47,937 bases of DNA from a virus: positions 1 through 47,937 of the IMG/VR virus record IMGVR_UViG_3300016457_001507. The stretch is one strand, 5' to 3'. This document shows, piece after piece, positions 29,792 to 39,340 of the stretch. The notes beneath the pieces were generated by a model. It was not told where the DNA came from and did not search any database. It saw nothing but the letters and a program-made list of their open reading frames with translations. The translations under genes and the position numbers were made by a program. Positions within the stretch are counted from its first letter, which is position 1; every line of letters begins with the position of its first letter.

Positions 29792-30550
29792 ATGGCCCAG
29801 ATCAGGATCGGGGTCGACCCCGACAACGCCTTCGGGCGACAGCTGACCGAGCTGGAGCAATCCCAGCTCCCCTACGCCGCGGCGCAGGCCGCCAACAAGG
29901 TGGCCTACGAGATCCGCGAGCGCTGGAAGCGCCAGGCACCGAAGGTGTTCGACCGCCCGACGCCGCTCACGGTCAATGCGGCCATGTATCGCAAGGCCAC
30001 CAAGGACCAGCCGTACGCCGAGATCTTCATCCGCGACGAGGCCTTCAAGGGCACGCCGCCGGCCAAGTACCTGCTGGCCGAGGTGGATGGTGGTCAGCGC
30101 CGCCGGAAGGGCTTCGAGCGGCTGCTGCAGAGCCGAGGCCTGCTGTCGCCGACGCAGTTTGCCGTGATGGGGCGCGGCGCCCAGGCCAACCAGTTCGGCA
30201 ACGTGCCGGCCGGCCAGGTGACCAAGATCCTGTCGCAGCTGGGCGCCCAGCGGGACCGATACCAGAACCAGACCAACGTCAGCCAGAAACGGCGGCGTGG
30301 CAAACGAAACAACCGTGATGGCGAGTACTTCGTGATCACCAAGCGCCGCGGCGTGCTGCGCCCGGGCATCTATGAGCGGATCGGACGCGGATCCGGTGTC
30401 CGCTCCATCTTCATCTTCACCAACGCCGCCGCCTACACGCCGCGCTACGACATCTTCGGCATGGCCGAGGACACCTGGAAGCGGCTGATGCCGTTCTTCC
30501 TGAAGCGCGAGCTGGAGAAGGCGATGGAAACCGCGAGGCCGCTGCCTTGA
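29792..30550 (+). CDS. Minor tail protein Z-like
   Basis: A 252-residue protein in the lambda Z position, with a GGAGGGTGT ribosome-binding site. The N-terminal part (about residues 1-75) contains the helix AAAQAANKVAYEIRERWKRQAP, typical of the Z/tail-completion type; the central part is basic. It should help finish the tail end that joins the head. Order and size fit, but similarity to Z is weak by eye. Confidence 0.7.
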   Translation: MAQIRIGVDPDNAFGRQLTELEQSQLPYAAAQAANKVAYEIRERWKRQAPKVFDRPTPLTVNAAMYRKATKDQPYAEIFIRDEAFKGTPPAKYLLAEVDGGQRRRKGFERLLQSRGLLSPTQFAVMGRGAQANQFGNVPAGQVTKILSQLGAQRDRYQNQTNVSQKRRRGKRNNRDGEYFVITKRRGVLRPGIYERIGRGSGVRSIFIFTNAAAYTPRYDIFGMAEDTWKRLMPFFLKRELEKAMETARPLP

Positions 30551-30879
30551 ATCAGAGAGCTTTCATGCAGGCCTTCGACGCAGTCGCGTTCGGAGCCTTC
30601 CGCGCCGCCGGCGTTGCAGATAGCGCCTTCTACCTGCCACCAGGTGCGACCGTGGAGGTGCCGTGCACGGTGCTGCTGGATGAGGCCGTCGAGCAGTTCA
30701 CGCCCGATGACGTCGCGCCAATCGCAACCACCGTGACTCGGATCACGCTGCAGCTGGCCGAGATCAGCCCGCGCGATGGCGGCGTTGTGCGTATCGCAGA
30801 CACCGGCCGCCGCCTGAAGCTGGTGCAGAAGATCCGCGCCGATGAATCGACGGCGGTGTGGGAGGTGGCCAATGTCTGA
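30547..30879 (+). CDS. Head-tail joining protein FII-like
   Basis: A 110-residue protein starting with a TTG inside a TTGA overlap; an ATG at 30565 is an alternative. The beta-rich profile (ATVEVPCTVLLDE, then TRITLQLAEISPRDGG) fits the FII/Gifsy-2-type joining proteins. In lambda FII lies next to Z and bridges head and tail, though the order here is Z then FII-like. No catalytic role expected. Confidence 0.65.
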   Translation: MNQRAFMQAFDAVAFGAFRAAGVADSAFYLPPGATVEVPCTVLLDEAVEQFTPDDVAPIATTVTRITLQLAEISPRDGGVVRIADTGRRLKLVQKIRADESTAVWEVANV

Positions 30880-31327
30880 CCGCACCCCCAGCCCACGGAA
30901 GCAGCTGCTGCTGGCCATGGGCAAGACACTGCAGCTGATCAGCACCGCGAACGACTACCTGACCGACGCTGGCGCGGGGTGGACGCTGGAGCCGAAACCC
31001 GGTGACCAGGACACCCAGGCCGTGCTGACGGCCGTGATCGAGAAGCAGCTGCGAGCGGAGAGCCCGTCGAAGGTCAACACGCACCGCCTGACCACGGTCA
31101 GCGTCATCGCCAAGGTTCCCTCCGACACCGAGGAATACCAGCAGGTGCTGGACGACCTGGTGACCGACATCGAGGCGGCACTGGACACACGAGTGGTCGC
31201 CCGCAACTTCCCTGACGGCATCCAGGTGCCGGTGTACGTCGGCATGGAGCCGCTGATGCCGGAGAGGGCCGGCGCGGGCTGGGTCGGCGTGCTGATGACC
31301 TACCAGTCCCACATTCCCAAGAAATAA
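30872..31327 (+). CDS. Tail terminator protein U-like
   Basis: A 151-residue protein (lambda U is 131), placed just before the tail tube gene. It has the expected alpha/beta pattern: an N-terminal helix, THRLTTVSVIAKV strand and a VLDDLVTDIEAAL helix near the middle. The ATG at 30872 overlaps the upstream gene by 8 nt. It should cap the tail tube to fix its length. Confidence 0.75.
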   Translation: MSDRTPSPRKQLLLAMGKTLQLISTANDYLTDAGAGWTLEPKPGDQDTQAVLTAVIEKQLRAESPSKVNTHRLTTVSVIAKVPSDTEEYQQVLDDLVTDIEAALDTRVVARNFPDGIQVPVYVGMEPLMPERAGAGWVGVLMTYQSHIPKK

Positions 31328-31363
31328 CCCGCCGCACAGCGGCAACCCAACTGGAGAGCCACC

Positions 31364-32119
31364 ATGGCCGAAGATTACAGCTACCTGGGCAGCGGCATCG
31401 TCCTGATCCGCCTGTGGAACAGCAACGACCCCTTCCTCGAGGTCGGCAACGTTTCCGCCTACACCGTCGCGCCCCAGACCACCACCTTGGAGCTGGCCGA
31501 CAGCCAGAACCCGGGCGGCGGCACGGCCAACAGCGTCGATCGCGTCACCGGCTACAACCTCAACTACACCTTCCACGACTTCAACGCCGAGAACTTCGCT
31601 CGCGCAACCCGTGGCAAGGCCAGCAGCATCGCCGCCGGCACCGTGGCCGACGAGCTGGTGGTGGCCACGCCGGAGCGCTTCTCGCCGCTGTCGCGCCTGG
31701 CCAGCGAAATCACCTCGGTCAAGCCCGTGACCGGCACCGATACCTACGTGGCCGGCAAGGACTACCGCTTCGAGCGCGGCATGCTGTTCATCCCGGCTGG
31801 CTCGGCAATCGCAGCGCCGGCGACTGCGGGCCAGCCCAACGTCAAGGTCACCTACAAGAACGCGGACCTTGGCCACGTCGAGGCCGCCGTCACCTCGCAG
31901 CAGTACTACGAGATGCAGTTCTACGGCGCCAACGAAGCCCGTGGCGGCAAGCTGGTGCGCATGGTTGCGCACAAGGTCTCCGGCGGCGTCATCGAGAGCA
32001 TGGGCCTGATCGGCAACGAGTACGGCGCCGGCAGCGTGCCGGGCAAGCTCGTGAAGGACGCCGCCAAGGCCACCGGCTCGGACAAGTCGGCCTACTTCTA
32101 CTGGCAGCAGGAGAAGTAA
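31364..32119 (+). CDS. Major tail tube protein (V-like)
   Basis: A 251-residue tail tube protein with GGAG ribosome-binding site. The beta-rich sequence (ATTLELADS-type strands, then TGYNLNYTFHDFNAENFARATRG) matches tail tube proteins, and it is followed by a chaperone pair with programmed frameshift. The long insert between about residues 115 and 165 may add a surface-exposed loop. Confidence 0.88.
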   Translation: MAEDYSYLGSGIVLIRLWNSNDPFLEVGNVSAYTVAPQTTTLELADSQNPGGGTANSVDRVTGYNLNYTFHDFNAENFARATRGKASSIAAGTVADELVVATPERFSPLSRLASEITSVKPVTGTDTYVAGKDYRFERGMLFIPAGSAIAAPATAGQPNVKVTYKNADLGHVEAAVTSQQYYEMQFYGANEARGGKLVRMVAHKVSGGVIESMGLIGNEYGAGSVPGKLVKDAAKATGSDKSAYFYWQQEK

Positions 32120-32122
32120 GCC

Positions 32123-32593
32123 ATGGCGGATCTGGATGTGATCACCCCGCCATCGCGCACGGTCCCTTTCCGTGGCCAGGCGCTCTCGGTGACGCCCCTC
32201 CGCCTGCAGCAGATCGGCCCCTTCATCACGGCCAGCCGCACCATCATCGCCAGGGTGGCGATGATGGTCGGCGCTGTCGAAGGCGCGCCGTCCGCTGCAA
32301 CGGGCGCCATTCTGCTGGACCTGCTCGAGCAGGACAGCGCTGATCTTGCCGCCGCGCTGGCGGTGGCATCGTGCTCCGAAGCGAATTGGACCTCCGGCGC
32401 CGAGCTGGATGAAGCGCTGCGCCGCCATTCGGAGTGGATCGCGGGCGGCACCCTGGACGAAATCGCGGGCCTGCTCGAGGCCGTGGTGGGGTTGAACCGG
32501 GATTTTTTCGCCCATCGCCTGCGGAGCCTGCTGCTGCAGGCCAGGCCGCCGGCGGAAGAGAACTCGGGCTCGCCGACCTCGCCCAGTACCTGA
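32123..32593 (+). CDS. Tail assembly chaperone G-like (unshifted)
   Basis: A 156-residue protein made without frameshifting, beginning 3 nt after the tube gene. It has a helical C-terminal half (EIAGLLEAVVGLNRDFF, then the tail). Residues 127-129 (Asp-Phe-Phe) sit on the slippery sequence used to make the longer GT form. As with lambda gpG, most copies should terminate in this frame and help load the tape measure protein. Confidence 0.85.
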   Translation: MADLDVITPPSRTVPFRGQALSVTPLRLQQIGPFITASRTIIARVAMMVGAVEGAPSAATGAILLDLLEQDSADLAAALAVASCSEANWTSGAELDEALRRHSEWIAGGTLDEIAGLLEAVVGLNRDFFAHRLRSLLLQARPPAEENSGSPTSPST

Positions 32594-32829
32594 TCGCCCG
32601 CGGCCACAGCAGGGCCGAGGTCATGACGTACACCCTGGCGCAGATCAGGGGCTACACCGCCGCTGCAGCCTATGACGAGCACGAGCGCGAGCGCGCGCGC
32701 CTCGCCCACACCGCCACCGCCATCCGGACCGCGATGTGGGCCGAGCAGAGCGAATGGCAGGCGTACCAGGCCGAACTGAGCGGCAAGGCCCCTGCGCCGA
32801 AGAATCAAGGAACCACGACCCATGGCTGA
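32123..32829 (+). CDS. GT-like tail assembly fusion by programmed -1 frameshift
   Basis: The -1 frame after TTTTTTC (32503-32509) stays open to 32829, giving a fusion of about 235 residues: the first 129 from the G frame, then 106 from the T frame. The T part includes GLADLAQYLIARGHSRAEVM and ends in a basic linker. The tape measure gene starts just before its stop, as in lambda. No separate start codon with a ribosome-binding site serves the T frame. Confidence 0.82.
32503..32509 (+). promoter_or_regulatory. Slippery heptamer TTTTTTC for -1 frameshifting
   Basis: In the G frame the bases read T-TTT-TTC, an exact X-XXY-YYZ site with X=Y=T and Z=C. Slipping one base back opens the T frame. 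No obvious downstream pseudoknot was worked out. Confidence 0.8.
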
Positions 32830-35611
32830 GCCTTCAGCGAATCTGCGCGTCCGTATCAGTGCGGACCTGGCCGACATCCGTCAGGGCCTGGGCGTGCTCA
32901 CCCGCCAGCTGCGCGAGGTGCGCACCGAGGCTGCTCGCCCGCTGCCGGCGAAGAACAACATCGGTGAGCTGGGCATCTCGGCCGGCCAGACCGCGCAGGC
33001 GATGCGGCAGCTGCCGGCGCAGTTCACCGACATCTTCACCAGCCTGCAGGGCGGCATGCCCTTCTTCACCGTGCTGGTACAGCAGGGTGGTCAGATCAAG
33101 GACAGCTTCGGCGGCGTGGCACCGGCCCTGAAAGGCGTCTCGTCGGCACTGCTGGACATGGTCAACCCGTACACGGTTGCCGCTGCTGCCGTGGGCCTGG
33201 TGGTGTTCGCCTGGTATGACGCAGAGCAGCAGGCTCAGGCCTACACCAAGGCGCTGGTGCTGTCGCGCAACGAGGCGGCCGCGACCACGCTGACGCTGGT
33301 CGATATGGCCAAGAAGACCAGCGACGCGCTGCAGGTCTCCGCTGGGGCCGGCGCGGAGGTGGCGCAGGCGGTCGGATCCAACGGCAAGATCGCGGCGCAG
33401 AATCTGCAGGCCGTGGCCAACGCGGCTGTGGCCATGAAGGAGGTCAGCGGCCAGGCGCTGGAAGACACCATCGCTCTGTATGCGAAGCTGGCCGAAGACC
33501 CGGTCAAGGGTGCGCAGAAGCTCAACGAGCAGGTCAACTTCATGACCGTGGCTCTGTACGAGCAGGTCAAGGCGTTGCAGGAGCAAGGCCGCAATCAGGA
33601 TGCGGTGACGGTGATCACCCGTGCTGCTTCCGATGAGACGGTGATGGCCCTGGCCAAGGTACGTGCCAGCCAGAACCCGGTCATCGCCGGTTTCAAGGAA
33701 CTCTGGGTCGAAGCCACGAAGGCCTGGTCCGCCATGCAGTCGAGCGTCGGCCTCGGGCCGGCCGCGGCGCAGATGCAGCACCTCCTGGCGGAGAATCAGC
33801 GCGAGCTGGCAAAGCTGAATGCCTTGGCATCTGGCGACCAGCGCGGCCTGCCGCTGGCCAGAAATCCCATCGCCCTGGCGGCGATGCAGAAGTCTATCAA
33901 GGATCGATCGGACAAGATCAAGGCACTTGCCGTCGATCTGACCAAGGAACGCAAGGAAGCTGAGGTGAAGGCTGCAGAAGACGCCAGCGCGGATTTCCTG
34001 CAGCGGCAAGACGCCATCATCGATTCTCAGGCGAGCAAAGAGCAGAAGAAGAAGGACGAGATCTCCCGGATCAATGGAGAGGCAGAGAAGGTTCGGCGGC
34101 AGGCCGAAGCCGCTGGCTTGATCGAAGATGTGAAGAAGATCGAGGAACGGCGTGCTGCAGCTGTCGCCGCTATCGAAAAGAAGTACAAGGAAAAGCCGAA
34201 GGCCGGTAACGGCTCCGCGACTCGCGGTGCTGGCCTGCAGGGCTACAAGGATGATCTTGTCGCGGAACAAGCCCAGATCACTGCCAACACGCAGCTTCTG
34301 CGTGCACAGTTCTCGGCACGTGAGATTACCGCAGCTGAGTACTACAGCCGCATGCGTGAGCTGGTGCAGAGGAACACGGATGCACAGTCAAAGTCGCTGG
34401 AGCAGCAGGTTGCCTACCTGCAGAGGCAGTCGGTCGCTGGCAAGGAAGCCATCGGCGTAAATCGCCAGATCGGTGAAATTGAGGCTCGTCTGACGAAGAT
34501 TCGTACCGAGGGCGCCAGCGCGCTCCAAGTGCTTTCAACGGAAGAAGCGGCGGCGATGAGGGCGAGGACCAATGTCATCGCCGCCTACGCGAATGCACTG
34601 AACGCAAGCAATCAGGCATTGCAACGGCAGCTCGCCACCCAAGCTCAGCGTGTGGGCATGGGTGACCGTGAATACGAAATCCAGCAGCGCATCAACGACG
34701 CATACGCTGACCAGGCCGACAAGCTCCGTGAGCTGCAGCTGCAGTTGAATGCTGGGCAGGTGGATCAGGAGACGTTTGAAGCTGAACGGGCCACGCTGAT
34801 GGCCAAGACCCTCGACCGCCTGCAGTTGATCAAGGATGGCTACGAGGATCTCCGCCTGGCCGAGGGCAACTGGTTGGCTGGTGCCAGCGCGGCATGGGCC
34901 AACTACCAGCAGGAAGCTGGCAACTATGCCCGGCAGATGGGCGACACCGTCACCACCGTCGTCGGCGGATTCGAGGATGCCTGGGTTCGGTTTACGACCA
35001 CCGGCAAGCTGAGCTTCTCGGACCTGACGAAGTCGGTGCTGGCCGACCTGTCCCGGATCCAGATCAAGCAGGCCATCGTCGGCATCGGCAACTGGATCAG
35101 CGGCTCGTTCGCGGCGCAGTCCGGTTCCATCAACACCGCCGGCAACACGGCTGTCACCCAAGGCACGTCGACCATCAACGACGACCTGTTCCAGCGCCTG
35201 ATGCGGAACGGCAAGGCCGACGGCGGCTACACCGGCGACGGCGCCAAGCATGATCCGCGCGGCATCGTTCACGCGGGCGAGGTGGTCTGGTCCCAGGCCG
35301 ACATCGCGCGCGCGGGCGGCGTCGGGATCGTGGAGGCGATGCGCCTTGGCCTGCGCGGATACGCGAATAGTGGCGTGGTGGGGGCGCCGCGCGCTGCAGC
35401 CGCCGGGATGGTACGCGGTGACGTCAACGTCTACATCGACGGCGTGAAGAGTGACTCGAGCGGGGCTCAGGCAGAGATTGGCCCTTCCGGCGACCTCGAT
35501 ATCAGGGCCTCCCTGCGCGAACTGATGCGGGGCGAGATCCGCGGCGGATCGTTCGACAACGACTTCCGCAGCCGGTATGGCCTGACCTACAGGGGGAACC
35601 GAGGTGGTTGA
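32822..35611 (+). CDS. Tape measure protein (lambda H-like)
   Basis: A 929-residue tape measure protein. It has the TMP_2-type N-terminus (ISADLADIRQGLGVLTRQLREV), a single hydrophobic stretch at about residues 115-130, long coiled-coil regions (about 300-700) and a lambda-type C-terminal segment including a GGYTG and VHAGEVVW segment. It sets tail length, and its N-terminus overlaps the end of the GT frame by 8 nt. The predicted tail would be roughly lambda-sized or slightly longer, given lambda H is 853 residues. Confidence 0.93.
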   Translation: MAEPSANLRVRISADLADIRQGLGVLTRQLREVRTEAARPLPAKNNIGELGISAGQTAQAMRQLPAQFTDIFTSLQGGMPFFTVLVQQGGQIKDSFGGVAPALKGVSSALLDMVNPYTVAAAAVGLVVFAWYDAEQQAQAYTKALVLSRNEAAATTLTLVDMAKKTSDALQVSAGAGAEVAQAVGSNGKIAAQNLQAVANAAVAMKEVSGQALEDTIALYAKLAEDPVKGAQKLNEQVNFMTVALYEQVKALQEQGRNQDAVTVITRAASDETVMALAKVRASQNPVIAGFKELWVEATKAWSAMQSSVGLGPAAAQMQHLLAENQRELAKLNALASGDQRGLPLARNPIALAAMQKSIKDRSDKIKALAVDLTKERKEAEVKAAEDASADFLQRQDAIIDSQASKEQKKKDEISRINGEAEKVRRQAEAAGLIEDVKKIEERRAAAVAAIEKKYKEKPKAGNGSATRGAGLQGYKDDLVAEQAQITANTQLLRAQFSAREITAAEYYSRMRELVQRNTDAQSKSLEQQVAYLQRQSVAGKEAIGVNRQIGEIEARLTKIRTEGASALQVLSTEEAAAMRARTNVIAAYANALNASNQALQRQLATQAQRVGMGDREYEIQQRINDAYADQADKLRELQLQLNAGQVDQETFEAERATLMAKTLDRLQLIKDGYEDLRLAEGNWLAGASAAWANYQQEAGNYARQMGDTVTTVVGGFEDAWVRFTTTGKLSFSDLTKSVLADLSRIQIKQAIVGIGNWISGSFAAQSGSINTAGNTAVTQGTSTINDDLFQRLMRNGKADGGYTGDGAKHDPRGIVHAGEVVWSQADIARAGGVGIVEAMRLGLRGYANSGVVGAPRAAAAGMVRGDVNVYIDGVKSDSSGAQAEIGPSGDLDIRASLRELMRGEIRGGSFDNDFRSRYGLTYRGNRGG

Positions 35612-36020
35612 TCTCTACATGCCATCGAGCATCCCCGACCCCGAGAACGAGAGCCTGGACTACGCACCACACGGTGAGGACGTCATGCGATCAACCATGG
35701 GGGCGGGGACGAAATCGCGCCCGGTCCGGACCAGCTCTCTCGAAGCGTTCAAGTGCCGGCTCTACTTGGAGCCGTCGCAGCTGAAGACGTTGCTGGACTT
35801 CTACAACATCAGCGCCCGGCGCGTGCTCCCGTTCTACTGGTGGGACTGGCGGTGGTCTGGCGCGGGTCAGAGCCGGGCTATCTACAAATTCACGGCGCGA
35901 CCCAGCTACGTCAAATGGCAGGACATGTGGCGGGCAGAACTTAGCCTGCTGATCGTCGCCAGCGCAGACGGACAGTTCCTGCTCGACATATACGACACCA
36001 ACAACTGGCCGACAACCTGA
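35604..36020 (+). CDS. Minor tail protein M-like
   Basis: A 138-residue protein in the lambda M position, starting at a GTG after GGGGGAACC and overlapping the tape measure gene. It is rich in aromatic residues (FYWWDWRWSG in the middle) and has beta strands typical of tail tip proteins. It probably forms part of the ring between tube and central tip. Confidence 0.75.
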   Translation: MVDLYMPSSIPDPENESLDYAPHGEDVMRSTMGAGTKSRPVRTSSLEAFKCRLYLEPSQLKTLLDFYNISARRVLPFYWWDWRWSGAGQSRAIYKFTARPSYVKWQDMWRAELSLLIVASADGQFLLDIYDTNNWPTT

Positions 36021-36499
36021 TGCCACGCGTCCTCTCAGCAGCAGCCGCCAGATCCATTCTGGCGGAGGACACGGCCGAAACCTGGCTGTGCCTGCTCACC
36101 ATCACCCATCCGGATCTGCAGACGATCCGGATCGTCAACAACACCGAGCCCGTGGCACGGGGAAGTACCGTCTGGCAGCCGTACCCGTTCGAAGCATCGT
36201 TCCCCGACGACACGGACGATGCAACGCCGAACGTCGCACTGCGCATCGACAACGTCGACCGCGACATCACCCGGCAGATCAAGGCGCTGCAGGGACCGCG
36301 CCCGCAGGTGCGTCTGGAGGCCGTGCTGGCGAGCCAGCCCGCCGTGGTGGAGATGGGACCGTTCAACTTCGCCGTGCTGCAGGTGGACTTCGACATCATG
36401 GAGTTGGGTGTGCAGATCGGCTACCAGGAAGACTTCCTCAACCAGGGCGTGCCTGCCCAGAGCTATACGCCGTCCAACTCGCCCGGCCTTTTCGTATGA
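36020..36499 (+). CDS. Minor tail protein L-like (DUF1833)
   Basis: A 159-residue protein of DUF1833 type, in the lambda L position. Segments such as LTITHPDL, VALRIDNVDRDITRQI and VRLEAVLAS fit that family. It should join the tail tip structure. The ATG overlaps the upstream stop by one base (TGATG), and its own stop overlaps the K-like gene. Confidence 0.82.
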   Translation: MPRVLSAAAARSILAEDTAETWLCLLTITHPDLQTIRIVNNTEPVARGSTVWQPYPFEASFPDDTDDATPNVALRIDNVDRDITRQIKALQGPRPQVRLEAVLASQPAVVEMGPFNFAVLQVDFDIMELGVQIGYQEDFLNQGVPAQSYTPSNSPGLFV

Positions 36500-36825
36500 G
36501 GAAGTGGATCGGCATCTCCTACCAGGGCGACAAGTTCTGCCGGGAGTTCGCTCGCATGGTGCTGGCGGAGCAGGGCATCCCCATGCCCGCCGTGGCAGCG
36601 CCTGACGATGCCACCGGCTGGGCCAAGGTCGAGATGCCGGAGCGCTTCGACGTGGTCGTCTTCAACAGCGCCGGCAGGCCCTGGCACGTCGGTGTGTGCA
36701 TGGGCAGCGGCGAGTTCCTGCACGTGGAGCTGGGCCGCACCAGCCGCATCGAGCGGCTGGGCTCCCCCATGTGGGAGGCGCGCATCGCTGGCTTCTATCG
36801 CTACATGGGGAAGAAAGATGAATGA
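36496..36825 (+). CDS. Tail tip peptidase K-like (NlpC/P60)
   Basis: A 109-residue compact NlpC/P60-type domain. Candidate catalytic residues are the cysteine in KFCREFARMV (about residue 14) and the histidine in WHVGVCMGSGEFLH (about 64), with a C-terminal AGFYRYM strand. The domain is smaller than lambda K, with no JAB part visible. Such tail-tip hydrolases help local wall penetration or tip processing. The ATG overlaps the DUF1833 stop (ATGA). Confidence 0.8.
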   Translation: MRKWIGISYQGDKFCREFARMVLAEQGIPMPAVAAPDDATGWAKVEMPERFDVVVFNSAGRPWHVGVCMGSGEFLHVELGRTSRIERLGSPMWEARIAGFYRYMGKKDE

Positions 36826-39340
36826 AGTTCCGCTGCACCTGCGGGGGCACGAGTTCGATGCGCCAGGCGTGGTCTACGCCCAGCCCGGGCAGACGCTGCT
36901 GCAGATGCTCAAGGACGCCTCCGGCGGCGCGGAGATCTCCGCCGACGTTGTGGTTCGGGTCGGTGGCTATGTGGTGCCGCGCGAGGCGTGGGCCCGACTG
37001 CGGCCCAAGGCCGGCGTGCGCGTCGATGTGCTGCGGCAGGGCCTGGCCAAGGGCGGTGCGCGGCAGATCCTGGCCGCGGTGGCGATGATCGTGGTGGCGT
37101 ACTACGCCCCGGGCTGGGGCGCCTCGCTGGCCAAGGGCGCGGGTTGGAGCGCAGCTGCGGGCAACGCGATCGCGTCGGGCATCACCCTCGCCGCGTCGCT
37201 GGCCGTGAACGCCCTGGTTGCCGTGCCAATGTCAACCGAGGGTGGGTCTGAAGCACAGCGGTCATGGAATGCCCTGACGGGCAGCTCCAACCAGATCAAC
37301 CCGTATGGCGCCATCCCGTTGATCCTGGGCGAGCACCGGTTCTTCCCGACGCACGCTGCCATTCCCTACACCGACGTTGTGGGCTACGACGCCTACCAGT
37401 GCTGCATGTTCGACCTCGGCTTCGGGGCGCTGAATATCTCCGATCTTCGGATAGGTGATACCCCGGTGCAGAGCTATCAGGACTTCCAGTGGGAGCTGTC
37501 CTGGCCCGGTGGTGCGGCCGCGAAGCTGTACACCAACGATGTGGACGAGCAGGCGGTCAACGCGACCATGAATTCGGAGGGGGACCAGGTCCTGCGCACG
37601 ACAGCACAGGGCGTGGACGCGATCAGCCTCGACCTGCTGTTCTCGAACGGCCTGAAGGTGTTCGGCGACTCCCTCAACAAGGGCTGGCCGATGTGGGTTC
37701 TGTGGCGCGTGGAGTATCGCCGCGTTGGCGCCACCACCTGGCTGACGCCGCCATCGCCGCGGCTGTCGAAGCTGCTCGGCACGTGGACTGCTGGGGCGAG
37801 CGAGTATCCGACCACGCCGCCGGCGCCGGGCCTGTACCTGAGCAGGGACCAGACCCGTGATCCTTTCGCCTCGGGCATCGCGTGGGACGTCGACACGGGC
37901 CAGTACGAGGTGCGCGTCACCCGCGTGGAACGCAAGAACCAGACCAATCGGACCTGGGCCGATGGGGCAATCTGGACCTCCTTCCGTAGCATCCGCTACA
38001 CCTCTCCCAGCACCACCGGCACGTCCAAGCTCAACGTGCGCGTCAAGGGCACCGACCAGCTGTCCGGCACCCTGCAGACCTTCAGCGTGCTGGCCAAGTC
38101 GATGGTTCCGGTCTACAACCGAAGCACCAATACCTGGAGCAACCAGTACACGCGGAATCCGGCGTGGATTGCGTACTGGCTGATGACACAATGCCAGGCG
38201 CTGGCCGAGCACGTGCCTGCGTCCCGCATCGACCTGAACTCGTTCGCTGACTTCGCCGCGCACTGCTCGGCAAACGGTCTGGAATGCCGGATGGTGGTCG
38301 ATGCCCAGATGACCGCTCGTGACCTGCTCAGCAAGGTTCTGGCATGCGGCCTGGGTGACATCGGCAACAGGGATGGCCGCTACTGCGTTGTCTTCGACCG
38401 GAACAGTTCCTTGGCAACCGCAGAGCTGTCGCCTCTGGACATCAAGGAATTCAGCGGCAGCCGGCAGTTCATCAAGCTGCCGCACGCGCTGCGCGTGCAG
38501 TTCAAGAACCCAGACGCGGACTGGCAGGACGACGAAATCATCGTGGTCCAGGACGGCTACAGCTACCGCGGCATGGACGCGCGGGGAAATCCCTCCACCG
38601 AGCCGGCGGCGACCCTGTTCGAAACGCTGCGGCTGGAGTGGGCCATGCTGGCGAAGCAGGCGTGGCGCATTGCTCGCTATCACATGGCGCAGGGCCTCTA
38701 CCGCAGCACGGTCTACAGCTTCACCACCGACATCTCTGGCCTGGGCATTGTCCGCGGCGATGTCGTGGACGTGGCGCACGACGTTGCCGAGTGGGGCACC
38801 GGATGGGGCCGCATTGTGAGCTTGGCCAACGGTACCCCGGAAGGGACTGATGGCGCCACAGTGAGGCTGGACACCGAGATATACACCGACCCGTTGAAGC
38901 TCTACGGCCTGCAGACCCGCACGGCGGGCGGCGCAAAGCGGAAGGTGAACTGCCGGCCGCACAGCGCGTTCAGCGATACGTTCTACACGGACAACCGGCC
39001 AGCCGGGGCCGTGGTCGGTGATCGCGTGGTAGTGGGTGAGCGGGGCCTGGAGATGACCACGCTGATCATCACCGGCGTGCGCTACTCGGAAGACCTGTCG
39101 TCCTCGTTCACCGCGGTGGCGTACGACGAGCGCGTGGACGCCTACTGGAAGAACCCGCCAGAAGGGATCGTCAGCGAGATCAGCGGCCGCGACTACGGTA
39201 TCCCGGCAGCGCCCAAGGTCACCGTGGCGGTATCTGACCCGGTGAATGATGAGGTGGACGATGCGGGCATTCCCACCGCTGTGGTGCGGATCGGCACCGC
39301 CCCGCGCCACGGCTACAACACAGTGGAGATGCTCCAGTGA
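36818..39340 (+). CDS. Central tail tip protein J-like
   Basis: An 840-residue protein of the lambda J/phage-tail-3 type, with a short beta-grasp-like N-terminus and a hydrophobic stretch at about residues 90-135 that also recalls tail protein I. So an I-like region seems fused to the start of J. Further in come the tip-assembly domains and a DUF-type beta fold (about 530-750). It should form the central fibre hub that engages the receptor. The 8-nt overlap with the K-like gene sets the start. Confidence 0.85.
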   Translation: MNEVPLHLRGHEFDAPGVVYAQPGQTLLQMLKDASGGAEISADVVVRVGGYVVPREAWARLRPKAGVRVDVLRQGLAKGGARQILAAVAMIVVAYYAPGWGASLAKGAGWSAAAGNAIASGITLAASLAVNALVAVPMSTEGGSEAQRSWNALTGSSNQINPYGAIPLILGEHRFFPTHAAIPYTDVVGYDAYQCCMFDLGFGALNISDLRIGDTPVQSYQDFQWELSWPGGAAAKLYTNDVDEQAVNATMNSEGDQVLRTTAQGVDAISLDLLFSNGLKVFGDSLNKGWPMWVLWRVEYRRVGATTWLTPPSPRLSKLLGTWTAGASEYPTTPPAPGLYLSRDQTRDPFASGIAWDVDTGQYEVRVTRVERKNQTNRTWADGAIWTSFRSIRYTSPSTTGTSKLNVRVKGTDQLSGTLQTFSVLAKSMVPVYNRSTNTWSNQYTRNPAWIAYWLMTQCQALAEHVPASRIDLNSFADFAAHCSANGLECRMVVDAQMTARDLLSKVLACGLGDIGNRDGRYCVVFDRNSSLATAELSPLDIKEFSGSRQFIKLPHALRVQFKNPDADWQDDEIIVVQDGYSYRGMDARGNPSTEPAATLFETLRLEWAMLAKQAWRIARYHMAQGLYRSTVYSFTTDISGLGIVRGDVVDVAHDVAEWGTGWGRIVSLANGTPEGTDGATVRLDTEIYTDPLKLYGLQTRTAGGAKRKVNCRPHSAFSDTFYTDNRPAGAVVGDRVVVGERGLEMTTLIITGVRYSEDLSSSFTAVAYDERVDAYWKNPPEGIVSEISGRDYGIPAAPKVTVAVSDPVNDEVDDAGIPTAVVRIGTAPRHGYNTVEMLQ

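Noticed and set aside
32434-32829. The T-frame as an independent gene starting at 32434
   Set aside because: Its N-terminal part is a shadow of the G gene, it has no ribosome-binding site, and the in-phase slippery heptamer explains expression as a G-T fusion.
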